From assembly GCA_035547915.1 (NCBI GenBank), contig DASZTS010000007.1, forward strand, positions 1 to 64,000: DNA of 64,000 nt, written 5' to 3'. The stretch comes from DASSFG01 sp035547915 (GTDB lineage: Bacteria; Planctomycetota; Planctomycetia; Pirellulales; JAICIG01). The notes beneath the pieces were generated by a model that was not told where the DNA came from, did not search any database, and was given only the letters and a program-made list of their open reading frames with translations. The position numbers and the translations under genes were made by a program. Below, piece after piece: positions 8,675-18,800 of this stretch. How positions within the stretch are numbered: the stretch's first letter is position 1; each line of letters begins with the position of its first letter.

Positions 8675-9376
8675 TCACTCACCGGACGATTTGAGCCCTT
8701 TGACGCCGAAGACGCGGTCCGGCTTCGCGTTCTGATGGCACTCCATGCACGACGCGACTCGGCCCGCCGACGTAGCGCGTTCCTCGCCGGGCGCCAGCGT
8801 GCCGTAGACCCAGCCATCGTCCGTGCCCGACCTGCCTGAATCGACCTTGAACATGACAAAGAGATCTGCGGCTTCGCCAGGCATATATAGCTTGCCGTCG
8901 CGACCACGCACGGCATCGGCACGGTTCTCGTCCGTTGAGTTTTTGACCTCTTCGGCCTTGAAGGATTGCTTCACAATCACTTGGCCGACCGGTTGTGATT
9001 GCTGGGCAGCATCTGCGTAGGCATCCGGGTCTTTGACGAGCAAATGGTAGAGCTTCTTCGCGTGCGGCGTTTCTGGAGGGGCCTTACTCATCGTCATGGG
9101 CGGAGCCATGCACATCCCCGGCGCCCATCGGAGCGAACCGACCATCATGTCGTATCCTGTATATTCCCCGGCAATTTCTCGCAATCGTGCTTCAAATCGC
9201 GAATCGATCGGCGCGGGATCCGCGGGCGCAGGAGCCGCTTCGATCACCTCGGCGGCCGCGCCGGATGCGTTGTTGGGGGTCGACGATGGGGCAGGCTGAC
9301 CTCGACTGCAACTCGTCGCTGCCAGAAGTATTGCCGCCACCGCGAGTGCAAATCCTTTTAGGACAACCGACGACAC
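8675..9376 (-). CDS. P460-like c-type cytochrome lipoprotein
   Basis: A 233-residue lipoprotein: hydrophobic helix FALAVAAILLAATSC gives a lipobox with Cys lipidation. The mature part has the features of cytochrome P460-like proteins of planctomycetes (LRWAPGMCMAPP, HAKKLYHLLVKD, GQVIVKQSF, LFVMFKVD, DDGWVYGTL) and a C-terminal c-type haem motif CMECH. It probably binds haem and carries electrons at the cell surface; the substrate is unknown. The start is taken as GTG 9376, just ahead of the signal region; a frame to 9505 would translate the dispersed repeat and is less likely. The start codon lies inside repeat copy B. Confidence 0.7.
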   Translation of the reverse strand: MSSVVLKGFALAVAAILLAATSCSRGQPAPSSTPNNASGAAAEVIEAAPAPADPAPIDSRFEARLREIAGEYTGYDMMVGSLRWAPGMCMAPPMTMSKAPPETPHAKKLYHLLVKDPDAYADAAQQSQPVGQVIVKQSFKAEEVKNSTDENRADAVRGRDGKLYMPGEAADLFVMFKVDSGRSGTDDGWVYGTLAPGEERATSAGRVASCMECHQNAKPDRVFGVKGLKSSGE

Positions 9377-9470
9377 CGGATCGAGCTCCGACAAGATCGG
9401 CGTTTCACGGTCGATTTTTCGCCCACGGCGCTCCGACTTCCGGGTTTTCTCGACCGCTCTCACCTTGCAC
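9356..9470 (+). repeat. Dispersed palindromic element, copy B
   Basis: Contains GGACAACCGACGACACCGG, the core AAGATCGGCGTTTCACGG, TCGATTTTTCGCCC and the right arm CTTCCGGGTTTTCTCG. It overlaps the 5' end and proposed GTG start of the P460-like gene on the other strand. Its right arm is also found at 3610-3650, where the left arm has been deleted. Confidence 0.7.
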
Positions 9471-9670
9471 CTCCGGCGCTGACCAAGAGTCCCGGTTGAG
9501 TTCAATAATAACGCTGATCCCGTCGACAGTCGCCGCGATCACCGGAGTTGGGATTCTCCCGCCGCGCGAAACCGCAGGAGGCGCTCGTCATCTTGCCGCT
9601 CCGTGACGCTGCCCCGCCACATCGGCCGATAATAGCCTCGTGAATGACGCAGCAGGGGCTTCCGTTGCGG
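9432..9670. repeat. Intergenic segment duplicated at 3608-3870
   Basis: Non-coding partner of the duplication described at 3608-3870. The remainder, 9671-9990, lies upstream of the tRNA and holds no frame that I can support. Confidence 0.7.
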
Positions 9671-9990
9671 AGCAGTCGACGATGGAGATGAGAACCACGT
9701 CCGCGCACAGGTGGCGTCGGGACAATGGTCAGCTCGGTCTGGGCACCTTCGCCTTGGATTTCCCCAAAGCCTTGGCCTTGGCCTTCCTGTCGGCTAACTT
9801 GGGCATGTTGCTTCGCTATGGTTCGCGAGCGGTTGGGTGTCCCCTATGGTTCCCGCATGTGTCCAAGAATTGTCGCACGTATTCCAGCCGCCGACGTTTC
9901 GGGCACCCTGTTGAAAAGGTGTCCAAAATGAGTGCCCAGCACATTCGCGTGCAGCACGCCGGAGAAAAAACGCCTTGAATTAGGCACTCT

Positions 9991-10063
<73 letters not shown>

Positions 10064-10172
10064 TTGGAGGTTATGAAGATCACGCATCCTGCCACACGTA
10101 GTTTTCAGGTACATCAGCTCGCGGCGGCCGCAACGACGACTTCTTCGGCACTTTCCAGGACGGTGCGCCGAA

Positions 10173-10460
10173 TCATCGGCCGCGGTTGGCTGAAAATATG
10201 CGGTATTCTCGCCCCGCCGGCACATGTACGCGCCAACGCCAGATCAGGTCCTCGTAGCTCTTCCGGGCCACGACGTTCAACACGCTCGGATCGCTGATCG
10301 TCAGGCGGCCCAGTTCGGTTGCCATGCGACCCATCTCGTCGCGGGCCTGGTGCAACTTCCACGAAGTGACCACGTGTGAGGAGAGTAGCGTCACGAAAGT
10401 GATCACCGCCAACAATCGTCCCAGGCTGAAATTGAAGCCACCGACCCATCGCGGCAACAT
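10173..10460 (-). CDS. Small membrane-anchored hypothetical protein, 95 aa
   Basis: Starts MLPRWVGGFNFSLGRLLAVI with one N-terminal membrane helix (LLAVITFVTLLSSHVV), then a helical segment (HQARDEMGRMATELGRL) and a short basic domain. It belongs to the pattern of planctomycete one-helix proteins whose helix is followed by a coiled segment; function unknown. It lies 89 bp downstream of the cyclase on the same strand. The C-terminus ends abruptly in Arg/Gly residues; a one-base shift there would extend it to about 10114, so a small frameshift is possible. Confidence 0.55.
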   Translation of the reverse strand: MLPRWVGGFNFSLGRLLAVITFVTLLSSHVVTSWKLHQARDEMGRMATELGRLTISDPSVLNVVARKSYEDLIWRWRVHVPAGREYRIFSANRGR

Positions 10461-10549
10461 AGCGGTGCCTCGCGGTCGGCAGCAATCCGTGTTTTTATGC
10501 CGGGGCCGCGAAACATATCCCGCGGCCGAGCACGAGTTATGGAGGCTCG

Positions 10550-12454
10550 TCACTTGCCGGGCAGTTCCCAGACCGGATTGAACGGGCCGGGGCGATTGAG
10601 CAGCGGCACGATGCGCGAGAGGAGCACGAGCCCGGGACCATCGTCGGGATGCGTCGCGAGCAGATCGCGCAGCGAGGTCATGGCCTGTTCCATCTGCTCG
10701 CCTTCGAACTGTTGCAAGGCTTCTTCGTAGCGACGGCACAGGTCGGGCCAGTCGTCTCCCGGTGCCGAGCGCAGTTCGTAGAGCATCACCGGCTTGTCGA
10801 TGTTCACGACCCGTGCCTCGCACAGCCGCCGCACGGCGAACGAACCTTCGCCGAGGCGGGCACGTGTATCTGCCGTGAGCAAGATGCCGGTCTGTAGATA
10901 CTTGGTCGCCCCTTGCACGCGGCTGCAGAGGTTGACCGTGTTGCCGAGCGCGCCGTATTTGAACTTGATCTGGCTGCCGGTATTGCCCACGCGGGCCATA
11001 CCCGTGTTCAACCCGATGCCCACGCGCGTTTCGGCGCCGAGTCGGTCGAACCAGCGGCGGCTGATGGTGGGCATGCTCTGCCACATGGCGAGCGCCGCCT
11101 GGCAGGCCCGCTGCGCGTGGTCGGGCTGTTCGATCGGGGCGCCCCACATGGCGATCATCTCGTCGCCGATGTAATCGACGAGTACGCCCCGTTGCTTGAG
11201 CACACACACAGATAAAGTGCCCAGTACGTCGTTGATCCATTGCATCGTGCCCGCCGCGCCGAGGCGTTCGGAGATGCCGCTGAAGCCGCGGATGTCGCAG
11301 AACAGGAGCGTGACTTCCGTGTCTCGGCCGGTGAGGAGGTCGGGGTCGACGGTCAATTGTCGCGCCAGTTCGGGCGTGAAAAACTGCTCGAAGCGCACCT
11401 GGGCTTCGACCGCCGCGCGTTCCTGTTCCAGCCGGGCCAGACCGGCGCCGACGCCGCCGGCCAGCGTCTCCATCAAGAGGACGTCGGCGCGGGTGATTTC
11501 GGGCGCGGCCGAGGCGCTCACGCCGCGCAGGCGGTCGCCGTAGAGGGCGGCGATCACCTCTCCTTTGCGGTCGACGATCGGCGAGACGACCACCGCCTCG
11601 ACGTCCATCAGGCTGCCCAGCGCATTGTTCATGCCGGCCCCCTGCCGCGTCATCGTCTTCTTCTGAAGCCGCATCCGTTCGAGCATCCGCTGGCTCGGCT
11701 CGCGCCTGACCCGGTCGAGCGGGGACGGTCGCGCGTGGCTGGTACGCGTCGTCCAGCCTCCCTCTCGGTCGCGCTCCAGCACCCGCCCCGTATCGAGCCC
11801 GACCAGTTCGACGATCGCCCCGGCCGCGCGCTGGAAGAAATCCTCGGAATGGGCGGCACTCTGCAACACCGTGGTGATGGCTTGCAACCAGGCCAACAGC
11901 GACTCCGACTGGTGCGGTCCCAGCAGGGCCAGATCGACCGAAGGCACCGACACCGAGTCGGACGGCTCGGAGTCCGGCACCATCGGCCCCGGGACGGGGA
12001 ACGTCGAAAGCATTCCCGTGCCCGACAAGAAACGGATGCGGTAGTTGCCGATCGTCAACTGGTAAGGCACGCCCAGCTCGCGCATCGAACCGGGCTCCAT
12101 CAGCATGTCGCCGAGTTGGACGGTTCCCTTGGAGGTCAGGTTGGTGATGCGCAGCCGATCGAACGCGAGCGGCTCGACGAGCAAATGCCGGCGCGAGACG
12201 GTGCGCTCGCCGATCGGGGCCACCACCAACCGGTCGGCCGATTCGCCGGGGGAGCTGCTGAACAGCGATTCGCGCGCGCTCTGTTGCCGCCCCAATTCGA
12301 CCGGCCGGTTGATCTCGTCGGCGTGAACCAACTCATCCTGGCGATAGATCTCAACGCGTAACTTGACCGGCACGCGGCGAACCTCGGCGGAAACGGGGCG
12401 GATTGCCCTGATTATAGTCGCCCCTCCGCGATCGAGGTACGTGACTTCCGCCAT
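10550..12454 (-). CDS. FHA-GAF class III adenylate/guanylate cyclase
   Basis: A 634-residue cytoplasmic signalling protein making a cyclic nucleotide. An FHA-like domain lies at about 30-150 (phosphopeptide-binding signature RTVSRRHLLVEP and a following NLTSKGTVQLGD), a GAF-type sensory region at about 190-370, and a class III cyclase catalytic domain from about 400. The catalytic metal aspartates are present in LLFCDIRGFS and YIGDEMIAMWG, with transition-state residues in GALGNTVNLCSRVQ. A helical tail follows, ending near LLNRPGPFNPVWELPG. ATG 12454 was chosen because it follows an A/G-rich stretch and the upstream extension is not conserved-looking. FHA-cyclase fusions suggest coupling to Ser/Thr kinases, which planctomycetes have in number. 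Confidence 0.88.
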   Translation of the reverse strand: MAEVTYLDRGGATIIRAIRPVSAEVRRVPVKLRVEIYRQDELVHADEINRPVELGRQQSARESLFSSSPGESADRLVVAPIGERTVSRRHLLVEPLAFDRLRITNLTSKGTVQLGDMLMEPGSMRELGVPYQLTIGNYRIRFLSGTGMLSTFPVPGPMVPDSEPSDSVSVPSVDLALLGPHQSESLLAWLQAITTVLQSAAHSEDFFQRAAGAIVELVGLDTGRVLERDREGGWTTRTSHARPSPLDRVRREPSQRMLERMRLQKKTMTRQGAGMNNALGSLMDVEAVVVSPIVDRKGEVIAALYGDRLRGVSASAAPEITRADVLLMETLAGGVGAGLARLEQERAAVEAQVRFEQFFTPELARQLTVDPDLLTGRDTEVTLLFCDIRGFSGISERLGAAGTMQWINDVLGTLSVCVLKQRGVLVDYIGDEMIAMWGAPIEQPDHAQRACQAALAMWQSMPTISRRWFDRLGAETRVGIGLNTGMARVGNTGSQIKFKYGALGNTVNLCSRVQGATKYLQTGILLTADTRARLGEGSFAVRRLCEARVVNIDKPVMLYELRSAPGDDWPDLCRRYEEALQQFEGEQMEQAMTSLRDLLATHPDDGPGLVLLSRIVPLLNRPGPFNPVWELPGK

Positions 12455-12823
12455 TCCCTTTTTTGGCGCCTGTTTCACATCGATGTACCTGCGATGTAGC
12501 TCATCGCACTTGCATCGCCAATGGCCGTTTTTGCTTTCACTGCTCCGAGGAGGTGGCATAGAAGAGATGTTTTCCCCCAGGAAGTGGCGTCGCGGGGGCG
12601 AAATCGCCGCACGCAAAAAGCGCCAAAAATGTCGGCAAACGATAGAATCGAAGCTGACTCGGCAATTCTGGTGAAACTTTTCTGTCGGTTGCCGCGTCAA
12701 ACAGCGGGGCAGGCGGCTCGCCGACCATTTCGACGGCGAGCCCAGTTGAAAAGTCACATCTTGCGCCGGGCCGATTTTTTTGGCCGGGCCATCGTCCTTG
12801 TCGTTGGATCAGAGGAGACAGGC
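12455..12823. other. Divergent promoter region, no gene seen
   Basis: A 369-bp gap between the cyclase (leftward) and the macroglobulin (rightward). It should hold both promoters. A possible -10-like GATAGAAT lies near 12641, but no matching -35 is convincing, and no RNA gene or repeat is visible. Confidence 0.4.
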
Positions 12824-15800
12824 ATGAAACCGCTTCCCGCACGCGGCCCCCTTTTCGTTTTCTCGCTCGCTTTGCTTGCTGCATGGGGGGCCGCACTGGC
12901 CGCCGACAAATTGGCCGAACGGCCGCAGGTCGAACCGGCCGAGCCGCAGGTGCCCCCCAAGATCCGTTCCCTGCTGGCAGACCGCAAATACGGCGAAGCG
13001 GCGGCTGCCATCGATCAGGCGGCGGGCGAAGAGGATGCCGATCAGGAGTGGCTGGCCTATCTCAAGGCCCGCGCCCTCTACCTCGCGGGGAACTACGACG
13101 AGGCCGTGACCGCCTACAAGACGGCCGAGCAGAAATTCGCGGGCAGCCGCTGGCAGCGGCGGTATCGGTTCGGACGCGCCCTGGCGCTGGCCCGCAAGGG
13201 CGATTTTCAGGCGGCCGAGCAGATCTATCGGGTCGAAGCGGAGTATTTGCTTTCGGCCGATCGCAAGCAAGAACTGGCCGGCATCTACCTGGAGTTCGCC
13301 GATCGTTATTTCAAACCGGCCGACGAACAGGAGAAGCCCGATTTCACCAAGGCGCTCGAGTTCTACAACAAGGCACTGGAGGTCGGTCCGCACCCCGACA
13401 AGCGCGAGGAAGTCGAACTGCGCGTGGCCCGCTGCTACCAAGAGTTAGGCAACCACGCGGAAGCGGCCCAGCGCTACGCCCAGTTCACCAAAAGCCATCC
13501 CGACAGCCCGCTCGACCTGGAAGCCCGCTATCGGCTGGGCGAAGTGCAGCTCGCGCTGAACCAACGCGAAGAGGCTCGCCGCACCTGGCAAGACCTGCTG
13601 GCCACGTATGCCGGCAACAAGAGCGAGCGGGTCGCCGAGGCGACTTTCAACCTGTCGCAAACCTACGGGTTGCCGGCACCCTCCTCCACCGAGGACCTCG
13701 ACCTGGGCGTCGCCGCGCTGGAGGTCTTTTTGGAAAGGTATCCCGAACACAAACTGGCGGGGCAGGCGTACCTGCGCATCGCCAACGCCTATGTGCATTG
13801 CGGGCGTTATGAAGACGCCGTCAAAACACTCAAGGCGTTTTTGGCCGACGATCGCTATGCCGGCCGTGAGGAGTCGGCCGATGCCCGCGTGCTGCTGGGG
13901 CGCTCGTATCAATTACAAAAGAAATTCGACGAGGCGCTCGCCACCTGGCGAGAGTTCTTGGCCAAGCACCCGTCGCACTCGTCCTGGAGCGACGTGCAGC
14001 GTTCGATCATCGACACCGAATTCTTGGCAGGGGCCGAAGCCGCCAACGCCAAACACTACGACCAGGCTCGTCAGCTCTGGCAGGAGTTCCTGGTCAAGTA
14101 TCCGCTCGATCCGCGCGCTCCGCGCATCTTGCTCGAATTCGGCCGCATGAAGTTCTTGGAGGATGATTTCGACGCGGCGCTCGTCGAGTGGCGGCGTGTC
14201 GTCTCGAAGTATCCGAACACCGAGGAATCGTCGCAGGCGCAATACTTGGTGGCGCTCACGCTGGAAGAGAAACTCGGCAACCTCGCCGACGCGTTGAAGG
14301 AATATCAGAAGGTCACCTGGGGGAGTTATGCCGCCAAGGCCCAGCAGCGCATCGGGCGGCTGACGGCCAAGGAGATGACCGTGGCCACCGAGCGTGTCTT
14401 CCGCAGCAACGAAACGCCCAAGATCAGGCTCACTTCGCGCAACGTCGAGTCGGTCACGGTGCGGGCCTACACGGTCGATCTGGAAACCTATTTTCGCAAG
14501 ATGCACCTGGCCAGCGGTGTCGAAGGGCTCGACATCGCCCTGATCGACCCCGACAAGACGTTCGAATTCGCCATCCCCAAGTATGCCGAGCATCAACAGT
14601 TCAGCAGTGAGATCGAGATCCCGATCGACGAGGCGGCGGCGATCGAGGGCCGGCCGGCCGGCGTGATGGCCGTCACCGTCAGCAGCAAGACGTTGGAAGC
14701 GACCACACTCGTCATCCAGAGCGATCTCGACATGATCATCAAGAGTTCGCGTGACGAGCTCTTCGTCTTCGCCCAGAACCTGCGCACCGGTAAACCGTGG
14801 CCGAAGGCTCGGCTACTTATCTCGAATGGCCAGCAGGTGTTCGCGGAGTCTGAGACGGGCGACGACGGTGTGTTCCAGAAATCGTACGAGGAGTTGAAGT
14901 CGGCCGGCGACGTGCGGGTCTTTGCCGTGGCCGACGGTAGCGTCGCTTCGAACGCCGTTGGGCTGGCGGGAGTTGGTGTCTCGACCGGCCTCACCGCGCG
15001 CGGCTACATCTATTCCGACCGCCCCGCCTACCGGGCCGGGCAGGTCGTGCATATCCGCGGCATCGTCCGCAACGTCGACCACGATCGGTTCACGATCGAC
15101 GAAGGGAAGAAATTCCGGCTGGAGGTTTACGATGGCCGCAGTCGGCTCATCCGGCAAGAGGAGGTGGCGCTCGGCAAGTTCGGCAGCTTCCACGACCACT
15201 TCGTGCTCCCCGATACGAGCGTGGCGGGAGACTACCGCGTGCAAATCCAGGACGACGACGGAGAGGGCTACCAGGGTGGTTTCCGCGTACATGAATACCA
15301 GCTCGAGCCGGTGCGGCTGGCGGTCGACACCGAGCGCAAGGTGTTCTATCGCGGCGAGGAGATCACCGGCAAGATCACAGCCAAGTTCTACTACGGCGCT
15401 CCGTTGGCCGATCGCGAGATCCGTTACCAGCTTGCCGGCGGACGCGTCTACACGGGCACGACCGACGAACAAGGCGAGCTCGAGTTCAAGCTGCCGACGC
15501 GCGAATTCCGCGAGTCGCAGGCGCTGCCGTTGGTCGTGACGCTGGCCGAGCGCAACCTGCAGACGAGCGTCAATTTCTATCTGGCGACGCAGGGCTTCTC
15601 GATCGGTCTGAATACGGTTCGCAAGGTGTTCGTGGCGGGCGAGACGTTTGAAGTGTCGCTCAATACGCGCGACGCCGAAGGGAAGCCGATCGGCGAGAAA
15701 TTGATGCTGCATGTGCTCAAGCGGACGGTCGTCGACGGCAAGGTGGGCGAGTCGCAGGCCGAAGAGCATGAGCTGACGACCGACAAGGAAGGCAAAGCAC

Positions 15801-18800
15801 GAGTCACGCTGCGGCTGGAGGAAGGGGGCCAATACGTGCTACGTGCCGAGGGGACCGATCGCTTCAAAAACCGGGTCTCGGGTACGTCTGCGGTGCAGAT
15901 CTCCGACGACAACGACCGCGTGCGTCTGCGGATCCTGGCCGATCGGCATACTTACAAAGTGGGTGACAAGGCGACCGTGCAACTCCACTGGCGCGAGGCG
16001 CCTGCGTTGGCTCTCATCACGTTCCAGGGGGGCAAGATCCTCGACTATCGGTTGACGCAGCTCAAGAAGGGCGCCAACGAGTTCGTGATTCCGATGACGA
16101 CGCTGCTGGCGCCGAACTTCGATCTGGCCGTCTCGGTGATGACCGACACTCGCGCGGAGCAGAAAGATGACCCGGAAGATCCTGAGAAAGCCGACCAGCC
16201 GTCACGCGTGGTGCGACGGTTCCATGAGGCATCGAGCCCATTCACGGTCGAACGCGAATTGCGCGTGACGATTGAGACGAAGCCGAAGGGCGGCGACGCG
16301 GCGCGGCCGGGCGACGACGTCGAGGTGACGATCGCTGCCACCGATCCGCAAGGTAAACCGGTCGAGGCCGAGTTGAGCCTGGCCATGATCGAGCAGGCCC
16401 TGTGGGAGGTGTTCGGCTCGAACGTTTCTCCCATCGTGGACTTCTTCCGCGGCCAGCCGCGCGCCTCGGCCGTACGCACCCAGTCGAGCGTGACATTCGC
16501 CTATCATCCGGCGACCCGCCCGATCAACGCGCAGCTCTTGGCAGAGAAGGATCGACGCGAAGTCGAAGAGATGGAGCAGTCGGCGCGCCAGCACCTGCAG
16601 CTCGCCATTTCTCAAACGCAAGAACGGCAGGAAGCGGCCGAACGGAAGCGCGAAGCCTCGAAGGACGCGATGTTGGGTAGTTTGCGCGTGCTGGCAGGCG
16701 CAGCCGATCGAGCCCCGGCCGGACAGCCCTCGATCGAGGATGAAGTGACCGACCTAGAAATGGCCGGCGAATTCAGAGAGGTTGGCGGTCGCCCGATGAG
16801 CCAGGGCGGACAAGTGCCGGTCGGCCAGGGCTGGGCGCTTAGCGAAGGAGAGGCTCTGGAAGGGTTCGGCTCGTGGTACGATCTCGGTCGCGATGCTGAC
16901 TACGACGGGCGCGCCGGTGACAATTATGTCCAGTTGGACCGCCCAGCGGGCTCCGCGCCGGTTGAATTCACACCGAACGACATGTCTGCTGCATCCGGTC
17001 TCCGAGGCGCTATGGGTGGTGCCGTCGCACGTCCTGGCGCGGATAAACTATCGAGGCGCCAAACCGGCAAGCATCTGTTCGGAATGTCTGATAGCGGCGA
17101 CCGCGATTTGAGCTATCGACGCGTCGCCGGACCGACCGACGCAAAGGCGGCGCTGTCCGACAACTTCGCTTATTTCGCCCAGCCGGATGCCAGCGCCTTG
17201 CTCTCGTTGAACGCCAGTGGCCAGTCCAATTCGACGGTGCTCTTTTCCGACGGGACGCAAAACAACATCAAGTTCAGCGAGCACTTCGGCGAGGAGGACG
17301 CCAAGAAGCTCGCGGCCCGGTTGGGCGAAGCGGGTGCCATCGTCTTGCCGCCGCAGGGTTCGCAAGAGACGGCTTATTGGAATCCGATCGTGGTCACCGA
17401 CAAGGACGGCAAGGCCACTGTGTCGATCACGTTGCCCGAACGGACGACCGCCTGGAAGCTGCTCGCCAAGGGGATCACGGCCGACACGTTGGCTGGCGAG
17501 GCGGAAGCGGAACTCGTCGTAAAAAAGGATCTGTTCGGCGAACTGAAGCTGCCGCTGGCGTTCACCGACGGCGACCAGGCCGAGATTCAGACGACCATCC
17601 ATAACGACCTGGAGGCGAAGGAGAAGATCGAAGTCACGCTCAAGACCACGATCGGCGGCAAGTCGGTGGAAGAGAAGAAGACGATCGAGGCCGGTAAGGG
17701 GATGCAGGACGTGCCGTTCAAGGTGGAGGTGAAGCTGCCGGCGGACAAGGCGGATGGGAAGCCGGCTGAGAAGAAGGAGGCGGACGATAAGGCGGACCGC
17801 CCTCACGCTGACTCTCTTCCGAAGGGAGAGGGGATGGCGGTGGAGGTTGAACTGACGGTGGTGGCGGGCGAGCGGCGCGATGTGGTGCAGCGGACCGTGC
17901 CAATTCGGCCTTATGGCATGCCGGTGTTCGCCGGCGCGAGCGGTTCGGCCACGAGCGATACGACGGCCTTCGTCGAGGCGCCCGCGGGAATGACGCTCGT
18001 TTCGCCTACGCTGGAAGTGATCATCGGGCCTAATATGGAGCAGAGCTTGATCGACGCTCTATTGGCGCCCGCGCCGTTGTGCCAGGTCGATGTCTTGCGG
18101 CTCGCCTCGGGCCTGGAGACGTCGACCAGCGATCTGATGGCTGCCGTCGGCCTGCAAAGGCTACTCGGCGCCACGCGTCAGGCCGGTACGCCGCAGGCGG
18201 CCGCGCTCGACGCGCGGGTGCGCTCGTCGTTGAGCCTGCTCGTGTCGTCGCAAAACGATGACGGGGGTTGGAGTTGGGCCGGCCGTGCGACCGCCAGCAA
18301 CCGGTACACATCGGCACGGGCTGTGTGGGCGCTGAGCCTCGCCCGGGCGGCCGGCTACAAGGTGACGGACGAGGTCTTCGAAAAGGGAATCGGTTATCTG
18401 CAAGGGCAGGTCGCCACGACGGCGGAAACCGACTATGACAGCAAGTCGGTGCTCTTGGCGGCGCTCGCCTCCGCCGGCCGCGGCGATTTTACGCTCGCCA
18501 ACCGTCTCTATCGCAACCGACCTGCCCTCTCGACCGGTGCCCTGGTCTACCTGGCGCTGGCCCTCGCCGAGATGGATCGCCAACCGATGGCGCACGATCT
18601 GTTCGAGTTGCTCGGCAAGCGAAAGCTGGACGGCACGCCCGAGGAACGCAGCGCCCGCGCGCTGCTCGCGTGGAATGATGCGTCGGCGGAACTGCACGCT
18701 CTCTACCTGTTGGCCCTCGAAAAGGCCGAACCGGAGAGTACCCAGAACAAGGAGCAGGTCGATTGGCTGCTGGCCCATCGATCGGGCTATCGCTGGGCGC

